DNA of 64,000 nucleotides from Chrysomallon squamiferum (Eukaryota; Mollusca; Gastropoda; Neomphalida; Peltospiridae): NCBI GenBank assembly GCA_012295275.1, contig CM022672.1, positions 32,250,087 to 32,314,086 of the forward strand, read 5' to 3'. Shown piece by piece: positions 35,838 to 47,298 of this stretch (position 1 is its first letter; each line of letters starts with the position of its first letter). The notes under the pieces were generated by a model. It saw only the letters and a program-made list of their open reading frames with translations, ran no database searches and was not told where the DNA came from. The position numbers and the translations under genes were made by a program.

Positions 35838-36004
35838 CTACACTTTCTTTCACATACAAATACGTCTCCTGTTTCACCATTGAACGCACACCCATAATCT
35901 CTCACATGCACACATACAAACATGTCCCGGTGACCGAACGGTAACATCCTCCGCCTTCGGAGGGAAGTAAGGAATGAGCACATGTAACTGAACGAAGTAC
36001 ACCA

Positions 36005-36204
36005 NNNNNNNNNNNNNNNNNNNNNNNNNNNNNNNNNNNNNNNNNNNNNNNNNNNNNNNNNNNNNNNNNNNNNNNNNNNNNNNNNNNNNNNNNNNNNNNN
36101 NNNNNNNNNNNNNNNNNNNNNNNNNNNNNNNNNNNNNNNNNNNNNNNNNNNNNNNNNNNNNNNNNNNNNNNNNNNNNNNNNNNNNNNNNNNNNNNNNNNN
36201 NNNN
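36005..36204. other. Assembly gap, 200 N
   Basis: Exactly 200 undetermined bases. The round number suggests a fixed placeholder, so real distance and order across it are uncertain, including the spacing between copies A and B. Confidence 0.99.
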
Positions 36205-36780
36205 AATTATATTCTTCCTGTTTGTTTCTAGCTCTTTTCTTCTTTTTTATGTTGTAAACTAATGAACTTTGGCTTCTTATATTTCTTAAAATATTTTCGT
36301 AGTTATTTTATTATTATTATTTTTTTATCGATGTTCCTTTTATTGCTGTTGTCGTTACTTCTAACCTTCATATTCTGCTCGCTTTTGTTTGTTTTTTCCT
36401 GTTATTGTTATTATTATTAGTATTATTTCTCTTGTTGACGCGGTCGTTGGCATCGTCCTGTTGTCGTTGCTATTAACAGCATCGTTGTAATTCTCAATAA
36501 TATTATTTTCTCCTTTCATGTTGTCGCTGTTGTTGTCGTTACTGTCAATCCAGTTATTGTGATGGTTTCTCGTTTTCCTGTTGTAATTACTATATTACCA
36601 CCACTGTTACTACTACTTTTACTGCTATTACTAATACTACTACTGCTACTACTACTACTACTACTACTACTGCTATTATTAGTAGTAGTATTGTTGTTGT
36701 TTACAATTCAGTTGAGTATCTGAATCTTGAACCAGCACTTTTTAAACAATTGTTTTAATAAATAACTAACTAACTAGCTA
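36205..36780. other. No gene seen; TTG/TTA/CTA triplet-rich DNA
   Basis: Imperfect TTG, TTA and ACT triplets (pure ACT run near 36,640-36,670), resembling the complement of the triplet tract at 13,840-14,330. No exon supported. Confidence 0.6.
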
Positions 36781-36781
36781 A

Positions 36782-36836
36782 ATAAATAAAAAGACTGACT
36801 GTAAATATATATATTACAATCAGTCTTTTTATTTAT
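36782..36836. other. 17-bp perfect inverted repeat (hairpin)
   Basis: TAAATAAAAAGACTGA-type arms at 36,782-36,798 and 36,820-36,836 pair perfectly over 17 bp, with a further GTAA/TTAC inner pairing, giving an almost fully paired structure of about 55 nt. It may be a miniature palindromic element, a transcript terminator-like hairpin or a small-RNA precursor. Confidence 0.8.
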
Positions 36837-36974
36837 ATGGATGATAACAAGACAGTTAATTTTAATGGAAAAAAACCATGTGTGTGTAATACTCACATTT
36901 ACATCACATTTCTAAAGTTATGTAACATTGCAGCATATCAACTTCCAATGTAACAAAGTTCACGTGTTTTCACG

Positions 36975-37447
36975 CCGTGTCAGAGACTCGCAATCATACA
37001 ACCGTGTTTCAGACGTGTCAGAGACTCGCAATCATACAACCGTGTTTCAGACGTGACAGAGACTCGCAATCTTACAACCGTGTTTCAGACGTGTCAGAGA
37101 CTCGCAATCTTACAACCGTGTTTCAGACGTGACAGAGACTCGCAATCTTACAACCGTGTTTCAGACGTGTCAGAGACTCGCAATCATACAACCGTGTTTC
37201 AGACGTGACAGAGACTCGCAATCATACAACCGTGTTTCAGACGTGTCAGAGACTCGCAATCATACAACCGTGTTTCAGACGTGACAGAGACTCGCAATCT
37301 TACAACCGTGATTCAGACGTGACAGAAACTCGCAATCTTACAACCGTGTTTCACACGTGCCACAGACTCGCAATCTTACAACCGTGTTTCACACGTGACA
37401 GAGACTCGCAATCTTACAACCGTGTTTCAGACGTGACAGAGGATTGC
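36975..37447 (+). repeat. 38-bp minisatellite, about 12 units
   Basis: Units of the form CGTGTCAGAGACTCGCAATC followed by ATACAACCGTGTTTCAGA, with variants (gtgtca/gtgaca, catac/cttac, cag/cac). Unit order shows higher-order alternation of the gtgtca and gtgaca types. Because 38 is not a multiple of three, one 87-codon frame passes through the array by rotating through all frames. Not matched elsewhere in the window. Confidence 0.95.
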
Positions 37448-37479
37448 GACCTGTTGCACTGGAACTGAGATGAAAGCCG

Positions 37480-38156
37480 ATCTAGAAAATACCCGGAGTA
37501 TATTTTATTTTGAAGATTTTTTTGTTTCAAAAGCAAAACGAAAAATTAATGTAAGTAAAAATTATGTCTTTTTGTTCATTCCATTAAAGTAATATTAACA
37601 CAAATTTTAAAAATGTAAATGTCTCTATGGCCACAAGTTTGTTGTGAAACAAGGAAACAAACAACAAGGAACTCAAACTCGGGTTCTACATGTTGTATTT
37701 TTTAATTTATTTTATTTTCGTTATTTTGTTATTGTATTATTTTTATTTATCTTATTTTTATTTTTATTTTCATTTTATTTTTTGTTTTGAAGAAAAAAAT
37801 AATAAGAAAAAATAAGAAAAAAGTAATAAAAGAAAAGAAGAAAAAAGTAATACATCTTGGTAGAAATTTCATTTAAGATTTCTGTAACAAATGTTTAATT
37901 CTCTGCAGAAAAGAGCTATTACAACTTTTTTACTTATTACATTTCAATAAATCACTAATTTCAAAATATATTTAAACGTTTATTTTAAAAGTTATAAAAT
38001 AAGATTTTCTCAACACAACACTGAAAGGAAGACTTAATATTATGTAATTATTCTGATAAATAATTAACAAAATAGTTTTTTTATAACACAACTACTACTA
38101 CTGCTACTACTACTAATAAGAATAATAATAATAATAATCTTTATCGTTCGTCTTTG

Positions 38157-38229
<73 letters not shown>

Positions 38230-38620
38230 AATTTAAAATGTTTGCTATGAAACTCCGGGAAGCAAATAATTCTGTTTCGTAATTCATTCAATAGCTGAAC
38301 ATATATTAAAAATAAACTTTAAAGAAAATGCGACTTACTATTATCAGAAACCCTTTGGCTACCAATAAAACAACATTACATGAAATGCAAAAATCTGCAT
38401 CTTTTATTGACTAAATTTTTGCCTCTGTAGTTTTTAACGATTTGCCAAACATTCTTTTTTTCTTATAATTTAAAAAAACAAATTAAAAACAAATTTAATT
38501 TAAAAAAATTAAATATTAAAAAAAAAAAAAAAAAAAAAATGCTTTATCTGTTTTACACATATTTGAAGTAAAAGTAATAATATTTATCTTAGTTTTTGTG
38601 GCAGTTATCGCATAATTTTT
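37480..38620. other. No gene seen; TTA run
   Basis: AT-rich DNA with a TTA run (38,158-38,228) and A runs near 38,519-38,539. No exon recognised. Confidence 0.6.
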
Positions 38621-38781
38621 ATGGCGTGCGTGTGTGGATGACAGCAACTGACAGCAAATATCTTTTAACTCGCGTATTTGCATTTTAAAAGCATTTTAAA
38701 AATACATAGACAGATAAGAGATAGGATGAAAGGCAGACAGGGTCAGAGAGAGAGATAAAGAATGCGAGAAGGTGAAAGCTT

Positions 38782-38917
<136 letters not shown>

Positions 38918-39104
38918 TAGAAAAGATTATTGTATAGTCTACGAGGAAACAGTCATTGAGACCTATAAAATGTCTTGTCAGCGGGTAAATAAATGATATT
39001 AACCTCAAGGGTATGTAAAGCTTAGTAAAATTATCTTCAACTGCTAACTGCCTTCGTTAATTTTATTTCAGTCTTTAAATTAGTAAAAAAAAAAAAAAAT
39101 CATA

Positions 39105-39495
39105 AAATAAATAAATAAATACATACATAAATAATTCCACCAGATAATAAACAATGCTATCCTTTCGAAATAGGCGTTCGACAGGCGGGCAAATACTTAT
39201 TCAGATAAAGAAGATATTAAAAAACGTGTTAAAGTGAAAACAAAACTCTGATATGTGTATTACTTGAGCTTTATTTCATCTTAATATGTTTGTAAACACA
39301 GAAATTTTAACTGAATTACTGGCGACATTTACAGTCTTGAGGAAACTCGTAGTAGCTGAACCTGAACAACATCAAATAAATAACTAACTAAATAAATAAT
39401 GCCGCCAGATAATAAATTATGCTTTCCTTTCGAAATAGGCGCTCGATTAACTCAGACTGCAAATACTAATCCAGCTTAAGAAGAAATTAAAATAT
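39105..39495. repeat. Duplicated 100-bp unit with CCTTTCGAAATAGGCG
   Basis: 39,115-39,222 and 39,388-39,495 share AAATAAATAAT, CCAGATAATAAA and CCTTTCGAAATAGGCG in the same order with scattered differences. They bracket the truncated Cys-peptide copy, suggesting that the peptide exon end was duplicated or inserted together with flanking DNA. Confidence 0.7.
39270..39366 (-). pseudogene. Truncated second copy of the Cys-rich peptide exon
   Basis: The minus strand reads FRFSYYEFPQDCKCRQ-stop (39,366-39,316), matching the last 16 residues of the exon at 40,859-40,688 with changes S/R, N/S and D/E. The following untranslated sequence, including the AATAAA signal at 39,275-39,270, also matches (about 145 bp in total). 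Upstream of 39,366 similarity ends abruptly, so the Cys-rich body is missing. Confidence 0.7.
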
Positions 39496-39499
39496 TTAG

Positions 39500-40300
39500 T
39501 TTCTGAATAATGACTATAAAAAAAAAAGAAAAAAAAAGTAAATTGTCTCGGTCTGTTTTAAAATAATAGGAATTGATATCCTATTTGGAAATAAAAATGG
39601 AGATCTGTTAGGAAAGGGAAATACAGAATGAAAGCATTGTAGAAAATGAAGCTGGCTGAAATACGTAATTCGATGTTCAATGTATTTCGTTCGTTATTCA
39701 TCTGTTTATTCGTTGATTTATTCGTTCATTGGTTAATTCATTTATTCATTCATTTACTCATTAATTCATTCATCCATTCCTAGAGTTATAATGCCATGTA
39801 CTTCATTTAGTACAAAAGAAACATGGATTATACTAACATAGTTCATTAACGATTACAAAACATTTAAAATGCAGTTTCATGTTTATTTGCATAATCAAAG
39901 TAGACGTTGGTAGCTGAAAGAAATTACATAACACATTAACACAAGAACAATCACTTTAAACTGAGAGTCATCTACAAATATTTTCAACATATGTCAGTTA
40001 ATGGTCAAGTAAAGTGAATTTGAAGAAAGGCACCTAAATATATTTTAATATTAATTAGATGCAAATATTTGTGTAAGATTGTTTTATAATGATAATAGTA
40101 TAAAGGATGCTCGCAGCTAATTTAGCATAATTATCAGAAAGTCAAAGTCTCTTGGTTCGCGCCTTTCTTTGTTTTATCATTACCAGTTTAATTTAGTGAA
40201 GCGTGAAAGAGAAACTACAATGTCACAAAAATACGTCCATAGACATTATTTAGAAAAAATATATTAAAACAAGTGCCACAAAAACTTATAGCGACAAGCT
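39500..40300. other. No gene seen; degenerate ATTCATTC tract
   Basis: Contains imperfect TTCATTCATTTA tetranucleotides (39,690-39,780). No exon or element recognised. Confidence 0.5.
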
Positions 40301-40330
40301 TGTAATAATAATTGCTGAAAATAAACTTTA

Positions 40331-40332
<2 letters not shown>

Positions 40333-40377
<45 letters not shown>
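40333..40377. repeat. Poly(A) run
   Basis: About 45 A residues, slightly interrupted afterwards. No target-site duplication or retroelement body was recognised to its left. Confidence 0.9.
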
Positions 40378-40378
<1 letters not shown>

Positions 40379-40498
40379 AAAATAAAAAAATAAATAAATG
40401 TTTAAAATGTAGAGGTGACGGGATGAATCTTCTGGTGATATTCTTTTTCTTTAGAGTTTCACTCTTGACAATTTATCGTTTAAGGACAATTAAGGAAA

Positions 40499-40567
40499 AT
40501 GGCTGTAGTCACGGAGCAACGGTTAGAACAGGAATTATTTAAGTGCCGTACTGAAGATCCTGCATAA
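40499..40567 (+). other. Small ORF after a strong acceptor motif
   Basis: CTTTTTCTTTAG (40,454) is followed 45 bases later by an ATG in good context (AAAATGGCT) reading MAVVTEQRLEQELFKCRTED and two more residues to TAA (40,565-40,567). The patch is GC-richer than its surroundings. Too short to judge; it may be the start exon of a plus-strand gene. Confidence 0.15.
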
Positions 40568-40641
40568 CTACCGATCCTGTTAATAACTAAAAACGTGTTA
40601 AAGAAGTGAAAACAAAACTCTGATATGTGTATTACTTGAGC

Positions 40642-40859
40642 TTTATTTCATCTTAATATGTTTGTAAACACAGAAATTTTAACTGAATTACTGGCGACAT
40701 TTACAGTCTTGAGGAAAATCGTAGTAGTTGAAGCTGAAGCCAGCGGGCCAGTGTTCACAAGGTTTCTTACAGTAAGCATAAAACCAAAACCTCGCCAAGC
40801 CAGCAGCCTGACACTGGGTCGTCTTTTCACAGGGACAGAACTGATGACAAGACGTGTGG
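40642..40859 (-). CDS. Terminal exon of a Cys-rich, probably secreted peptide
   Basis: A TTTAAAATTACAG acceptor (minus strand) is followed, after one base completing a codon, by a 56-codon frame to TAA at 40,690-40,688. The frame is HTSCHQFCPCEKTTQCQ..., then YCKKPCEHW, then FPQDCKCRQ-stop: eight cysteines in the pattern C-x3-C-x-C-x5-C-x13-C-x3-C-x17-C-x-C, suggesting four disulfides. An AATAAA signal lies about 40 bases after the stop (40,647-40,642). Such compact Cys frameworks are seen in secreted antimicrobial, venom-like or hormone peptides, but I do not recognise the family. The signal-peptide exon was not found between 40,862 and 41,599. The secreted-peptide gene of copy B lies next upstream on the same strand, but phases at the obvious splice sites do not fit. 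Confidence 0.6.
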
Positions 40860-40974
40860 CTGTAATTTTAAAACTTAGTGTTAAACATTTTAAACTCATA
40901 CTTCTATTACTGTTGAATGAGCATATCTTATCTTGGGGCCGGTATTATCTCGGAAGCTGAATTTTAAGGGGTTT

Positions 40975-41455
40975 TTTTATTTATTTATTTATTTATTTTT
41001 TTTATTTTTTTTTTTTTTTTATTTTTTTTTTTTTTTCATTTTTTTTTTTTAACGTAGCAGTAAATCGAGATGGTTTAATATTATTATCAAATTATCTGGT
41101 ACATGGAACAAACATTGTATTTACAAAAAAAAAAAAAACAAAAAAAAAAAAACATGCACAAATTATAATTAATTATGTCTCGGTTGATCGAAAAGATGTT
41201 CTGCTTTCAGAAATCCGAATTTAGGATAAAGGAAGCTCAGTCCATGACTACTACTACTATAACTACTGATACTACTAGTGCTACTGCCATTATAACTATC
41301 ACTAGTACTGCTTATATTACTACTACGATTATCATTACTGCTTATATTACTACTACGATTAGCATTACTGATGATATTGCTACAACTAGTTTACTATTAC
41401 TACTACTATTATTGCTATTACTACTACCATTACCACAACTACTATATTTGTGTAT
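40975..41455. repeat. TTTA/poly(T) and degenerate ACT triplets
   Basis: TTTA then T runs (40,973-41,050), A runs (41,126-41,152) and imperfect ACT/ATT triplets (41,245-41,450), the last producing a Thr/Ile/Leu frame that is an artefact. Confidence 0.85.
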
Positions 41456-41744
41456 TTAAGAACAAATAAAATGTAAATATCATTTACATTTAACAGATAA
41501 ATTATTTAAGGATTGTCATGCAATTTATTTAGATCTTTTAAGAAATACGTTTCATTTGCTGAAGCTAAACTGATGGATGAAAAATTCTCAGTCTGGGCGT
41601 GTAAATGTGTGTATTCACTCTAGTATAAGAGTACGTGCGTGTAAATGTGTGTATTTACTGTACGTGTCTGTGAGTATGTCCGAATCAAAGAACGTGTCCC
41701 TGCGTTCCACCTACCAGCACACACACTTAAATATACACGTACTC

Positions 41745-42281
41745 CTAAACTACAAAACTAGATAATTCAAACGTTACTAACGCGCAGGTCACTTTTCGAA
41801 TTCTCCACAGTCCTGGACCAGTCACAGAGCAGTGATCTTTACAAAACGTGTCCACGTTCTCTTCATAGTACGGACACGGCTCACACGTAGTTTGAGGTTT
41901 TAGGATTTAGACAGAATTTCACCTATAATGGGGTTTTCCTTCGACAGTGCAATCTTTCTAAATGTGTCTGTATCGAAAAATGCGGTTAAAATGGACTCGA
42001 TGTCCCTATAAGTAAAATAAATAATTGTGTATCAGTTTTACAAAATAATAATAATAATAATAACAATAACAACAACAACAACAACAACAAAATCACAACA
42101 ATAACAATGACAATAATAATAAGAGCAATAACAAAAACAGCAACAATAATAATAATAACGTAAAATTCAAGCACATACATTTAAATAATTAATAAAAAAA
42201 TGAAAGAAAAATAGTTTTTACTTACGTGGAGTTAGCAGCACAGCCAGAGAAGAACATCAAACAAAAAAGGGGAGATAATTT
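41745..42281 (-). CDS. Candidate secreted Cys-containing peptide gene, copy B
   Basis: Same two-exon structure as 432-969. The signal-peptide exon is 42,281-42,226 (acceptor TTTTCAG, donor CAC|GTAAGT) and the second exon starts at 42,005, with the DIES frame stopping at about 41,902-41,900 and the Cys-containing frame running to 41,745. One difference in the signal core replaces Leu with Pro (KLSP instead of KLSL), which would weaken the hydrophobic helix. The apparent one-base frame break at the middle of exon 2 is identical to copy A, so it is ancestral, a misread exon boundary, or a real stop. Confidence 0.45.
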
Positions 42282-42881
42282 CTGAAAATAAAACTAATAA
42301 AATAAATACATTTAACCTGTGCGTTAAAGTGTGTGCGTGAATCGACGCTAATATTTAATGCATTCATTTTATCTTTTCTGTTATTTTGATTTAATATTTT
42401 ATTTTATTTCTATTTTATTTATAATTTTTGTTTTCAGCTCTGTATGGTTTGAATAAAACAAATTTCTTACCATTTTTTTCTTTCTTCTTCTATGTTCTTT
42501 TCTAGAGAGAAAAATTGTCTGTTAAAATGTTTTACTGGAAGTTCACTAAATTTGGTTGTATTTGCTGAAACAATTTATGTAACAGATGTAACTGATCAGT
42601 TTCATTTGATTTTATCAGTAATTAAAACGACATTGAAAAGAAAAAAAAAAAAAAAAAAAAAAAAAAGCAGTGTAAAAAATTGAGAGAATTAAATTTGTCG
42701 TCTGCTGTGAACATCAAAGGAGATTTTTTTTCTAACTCGTTTTAATCGATTCTCATTCCAGGGCGGGTCCAGGAACATGGGAAAGAGGGGACACCATCAT
42801 TACGGTGATAATGTCTTCCATTTTAAATTTATGGAAAAAAGAAAGAAAAAAAAAAAAAAATGTATACATCAGTAAATGAAA

Positions 42882-42912
<31 letters not shown>

Positions 42913-43468
42913 CAGGGTTCGTAGACCTTTGGCTGTCAAAATTTCCATAACGTTTCCAAAACCTTCCATAGCCCACAAATCCAAATTTCCAAAACCATTT
43001 CCAAGCGAACTCAATCACAACAAAGTGTTTTTAGCAGTTTTTAAATATGTTTGTCAGAGTTAAAACGTTTTCCTCGACTAGGCTGCAGAGTATTCAAGGT
43101 AGGATTACTAGTAATGACAAATTTAATGTAATTTATTTTGGCGTTTTAAAATGCAGTTTTATTCTTGGTGTTAGACATCACTATGATGATATGTAAGGCA
43201 GATTGAGAGAAATATGAATACAGAAGTATTGCTTTAGAAACAGTTGTCGCGTTGGTTTCTTTTTATTGAATTAATAACCCATATCTTTAAACTGCCCCAA
43301 ATCCTACTCCTTATGGGTTTGTTGTCTGAATTATCAGTTGGAATTCTCTCTCAGTTTTATTATTTTCCAACTTTCGACCTCAGTTTCAAGTTTTTCTTTT
43401 TGCTTTCACAGTCTTTCTGAAACTATTAGATTAGTGAAATCAGTGAGATTTCCCTTTTTCCTCAGCAG

Positions 43469-43651
43469 ATGAAGACAGTGATTCAATATGTTTTTCTAAT
43501 CATGTTCACTTTGTCTCTAATTCAGTGCACTGAGTACATTGAGACGTTTACCATTCTACGCATTGCTCTAATCCCTAACCCTAAAATGAAAAATAATCTA
43601 ACCCTAAGGGGCCGTTCAAATATTACAAAACACTATATTTGTCTAAATTAA
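43469..43651 (+). CDS. Signal-peptide exon of a small secreted protein, copy B
   Basis: Same acceptor-linked ATG as at 2,179, reading MKTVIQYVFLIMFTLSLIQC and continuing to 60 codons; the end differs from copy A by the loss of a few bases before the stop. The hydrophobic core is preserved. The B MULE remnant follows at once on the opposite strand. Confidence 0.45.
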   Translation: MKTVIQYVFLIMFTLSLIQCTEYIETFTILRIALIPNPKMKNNLTLRGRSNITKHYICLN

Positions 43652-43759
43652 ACGGTAAACCGAAAGAAAGAAACAGTAAAAAAAAAAACAGGGAAGAAAG
43701 AAACAGTTTTATTCACAACAAATTTATTCTCATATATGAATTTCTTTGTATCATTTAGG

Positions 43760-45003
43760 TCATAAGCACTTAGTAATACGAATGTTGTGTCCGACTCCAA
43801 CCAAAAACTCAGGAATGGACTTGGAACTATTGACACGGTCCTGGCACAAGGATTTGAGTCTCCTCTGAAGGCGAATATGACCTTTGTTCTTGCACTTCTT
43901 CGGAGGATTGCCAACTGCATCCTGTTGAAGAACGGTGTGTACAGTGGATTCTTCACGCTGGAACCACTGGATAACTTTCCAGACAGAAGGATGATGATGG
44001 CCAACCATGCTGAAAAACTTATTGTTCCACCCTTCACAACTGTTGTTCGTTCGGTGGCCGTCATTGAGAGTGACCTCATGTCCGTACTCCTCACACTTGT
44101 CCACAACCGCTTCAAACAGTTCATCGTACACAGAACTGGACTTGTTCTGCAGCAGCGCGTAAACACATGTCATTCCAACGTCACGGAAAGGAACACGAAG
44201 CACATAAACCTGGAGAACTGAGCTGGAGCCATGGAGAAGTTGTCATCCATGAAGATGTTAGTCGCAGTGGCCAGGTGTCTGAGTCTCTGTTCTGTACTAA
44301 GACGATGATCCTGCTAATAGTCTCTGGTCCAGTGTCGTAGAGTAGGAATGGCTCTGGATAAGGGTCAACTGTTTTCTGCCACTCATCTGGTATGAACTCA
44401 GAGAGGTGCTGTGGTACTGGAGGAGTCTTGCTTAGTGTTCTTCTCGAGTGGTATTCGTGACTGCACGTCTGGTCCGAGTTCGGCTGTGACTAAGCGAAGA
44501 TCTGTGATGACTTTTCCAGTGAGTTCGCAGCTTGGTCACACATGGCGCTGCGACATTTGGTGTATGAGATCTCAGTGTCATCAGGTGCATGAACGACCGG
44601 GTTCTGGATCAGTCATATCTGCCGTAGTGCTGAGTGTAGCCAGACAACCTTTAGAAACATAATATAATACACTAATTAATACCAGAATATGAAGTCATTC
44701 GGAAATATTAATATTCAAACCTCATCTATAATTTCTTACTGTATTCTGAAGAAATACACAAGATTTTCCCGCCCATCCAATTAAATCGCATTCATTAACA
44801 CATATTGCATTTCAGAAATATAAAATATAAATAAAATCATATACAGTATATGCACCCTGAAACATACCAAGATGGAATTTCTTGGAGCACTTCCACCAAA
44901 TCTTGTTCTTATTAGTAGCTAACTTGGTATACATGTGTCCATGATAACACATTTTTTATCAAACTTTCTGACTCTTGATGATGTCCATAGTAATTTTATT
45001 CAT
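43760..45003 (-). pseudogene. FLYWCH-MULE transposase remnant, copy B
   Basis: This copy complements copy A. On the minus strand, a FLYWCH piece (45,003-44,860) with CYHGHMYTKLATNK and IWWKC keeps the canonical Trp that is Cys in A, but an in-frame stop follows MNKITMDIIKSQK. The linker HAPDDTEISYTKCRSAM and EPFLLYDTGPETI is near 44,600-44,300. MDDNFSMAPAQF (about 44,250) is followed by a one-base loss. From 44,203 a 147-codon frame is intact: VPFRDVGMTCVYALLQNK, then EVTLNDGHRTNNSCEGWN, then VGHHHPSVWKVIQWFQREES, ending at 43,760. The R-T-N-N-x-C-E-G-W block is typical of the MULE C-terminal core. Confidence 0.8.
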
Positions 45004-45009
45004 ATATCT

Positions 45010-46800
45010 GTGATATTTATTCTATTGATGGCACTAATGATTCTGAGGAATGGTGGTCCCTCACATCTTTTATAATGATATCATGGGTAATTAAGTTGGA
45101 AGTCATCGGGAAAGCCATATATGGGATAATATAAAGAGATAGATCCGAGGATAAGTTAAAGGGATAGATCTGAGGATAAGATAAAGGGATCGATCTGAGG
45201 ACTTAAGGAGAAGGGATTATCCTTTGAATGAATGAATTAGAGAATGGCTTCTTAGATGGTTTCTGAAAGAAAATGTTAAATGAGATATTAAAAGGACCCA
45301 TTTGGTAGGTTAAGGACTCAATGACAATTAAAACTCAACTGGGTAAGTTAATTAGGAAATTGACTTATGTTAGAGAGATATAGGGATAGAGACTGACATA
45401 GTGTTTATGGTGAAATATATGGACGATCAATTGCGGAATGATAGTTAATGGGTCAAAGGCGCATACTTATGATGGAACATTTAAGAAGCATTAAAAGTAT
45501 TAGTTTGGTATAAAAAATAATTTTTAATACCTTTAACATATTTAAAATGGGAATTTTAGCAAAACTGTAGTTTCCGTTTCTTTTTTCCTGTTATTTTGTT
45601 TTCTGTTTCTTTCTTTCCTACAATGGTTTACTTGACGACGTTCTAAGTTGTTCGGGAAGTGACGTTATCGAGAGTGCAGGAAATGACGTTATAGATCGCA
45701 AAAAGTTTTAACTGAACAATTGATACTTGACAGGTAATTTGTATAAAGTTAAACTTAATTTGAAACCAAACACTGATTTTAACCCTAATGTAAACGTAAT
45801 CGTAACACTAGATCTATTTATAACAATGAAACAATTTTAATAACCGTCGAACGTTAGTTTTATATCAGTTACCAGATGCTGACACTGTTCTAAACAACAT
45901 GCTACTAATAAATTAAATAGTCTTATTAATAAAGAAAGCAAAAAAAAAAAATAAATAAATAAATAAATAAATAAATAAAAACAAAAATAAACATATCTTC
46001 AACTTTTTTATATTTTATTTCTTTTTAAATCTAATCTTAACCCTAACCTAATCAGTGAAAATATATAAACTTTTAGACTAAAAGTCTGAACATAAAGCAC
46101 TTTAACCTAGTAACTAACCCTGGCAGTAATTTACACTTTGCCTGTATAATAAATTGTTTACTCAGATCAAAAATTATTTTAAATCTAATAATAATAATAA
46201 TGTAGAAAATGTCTTAAACGACTGAATGCTTTAAAAATAACTAACTAGATTACCTAGCACTGATTTCAACTATATTAATAACTTTAAATCTAAAAATTAT
46301 CCCTAAATATAATATTAAAACTTTCTTTCCTAACTCTAAATATACCATAAATTTATCCTCACCTTTACTTTGTATTGCTGAAATTTTATTCAGAGATTTG
46401 TTCTGAAAGAAAATAATGTCTAAGATTTTAATTAAAATTGTTTCCCTTCACTTAACCTCAGGAAGTTGTCTATGACAGTAGCCTAAAATATAAAACAAGA
46501 AACAAAACAGCATAAGTCAATTGTTTATTTGTACAGAGAAAACAAAGATTAAATAAACATTTTTAATCTGCACCTATTTCAAATCTTTGTATATAATAAC
46601 CTGTCAAAGGAAAAGCTAGTAAAACTGACTAGTGTGAAAAATACAAAAACTATAATATATATTTTTTTAGTGGATAAAAATTTCATTGATTCAGTGTTAT
46701 AACATTCAGTGGCCTAGTCACCATATATGTATTTGTATACGAATACACTATTAAAAAATAATACAAATATTTTTATTTATTTACAAAATAATAAAATAAA
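45010..46800. other. No gene seen; matches A 3,520-4,170 and then P1
   Basis: Contains three units of the GATAGATCTGAGGATAAG repeat (45,120-45,200), an AAAT run (45,945-45,980) and CCTAACCTAA patches near 46,030. Insertions and deletions relative to A are frequent. Confidence 0.5.
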
Positions 46801-46809
46801 TTTAATAAT

Positions 46810-47298
46810 TATCTCCCTTGAATCAAACACTTTTTAATCTAAAATGTGCAGCTTTTTTTAAACAATCATCAAGATTCTAACATCAATCAATTTTCAAAAA
46901 AGTAATGTCTGTTTGTCACATACTTGACTACTTGGTCCTGTGTCTGATCCAAACATTCTGAATACTGATCTACATCTGATTACATGTTGTGTGAACAACA
47001 TTGTGACTTTGAGTCTATATTTACAGTATTTAAATTCTTCACTAAGTGTAGTCCATGCTTCACACAAGTAACAGTTTTTAAAATGTTATTTTCGTGTTGA
47101 AATTTCTAACACATTTCAATATTCTCCAAGCATTCAGTTCTTTATATTTATTATGGAGATGTTCATCTTCTGTTTGCTTAGTTCAGGATGATCAGACAAC
47201 TTTAAAAACTTGGAGGCAAACTTGACAAGTCATTTAGAATCAATGTCACTTCTCACATGTATTCTTTCTTTCTCAAAGCAAGCTCATGATAAAGAACC
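46810..47298 (-). other. Candidate 3'-terminal non-coding exon, copy B
   Basis: Close match to 5,500-6,005 including the CTTCAG acceptor at its 5' end. In copy B it lies only 1.1 kb from exon 3 of the truncated unknown gene because the intervening exons are deleted. Confidence 0.3.

Noticed and set aside
37205-37468. 87-codon frame through the 38-bp minisatellite
   Set aside because: Explained by the tandem repeat; the repeat length is not a multiple of three and the peptide has no other support.
40658-40960. 100-codon plus-strand frame and 83-codon minus-strand frame over the Cys exon
   Set aside because: They are shadows of the third frame, which has the splice acceptor, the Cys framework, the stop and the AATAAA signal.
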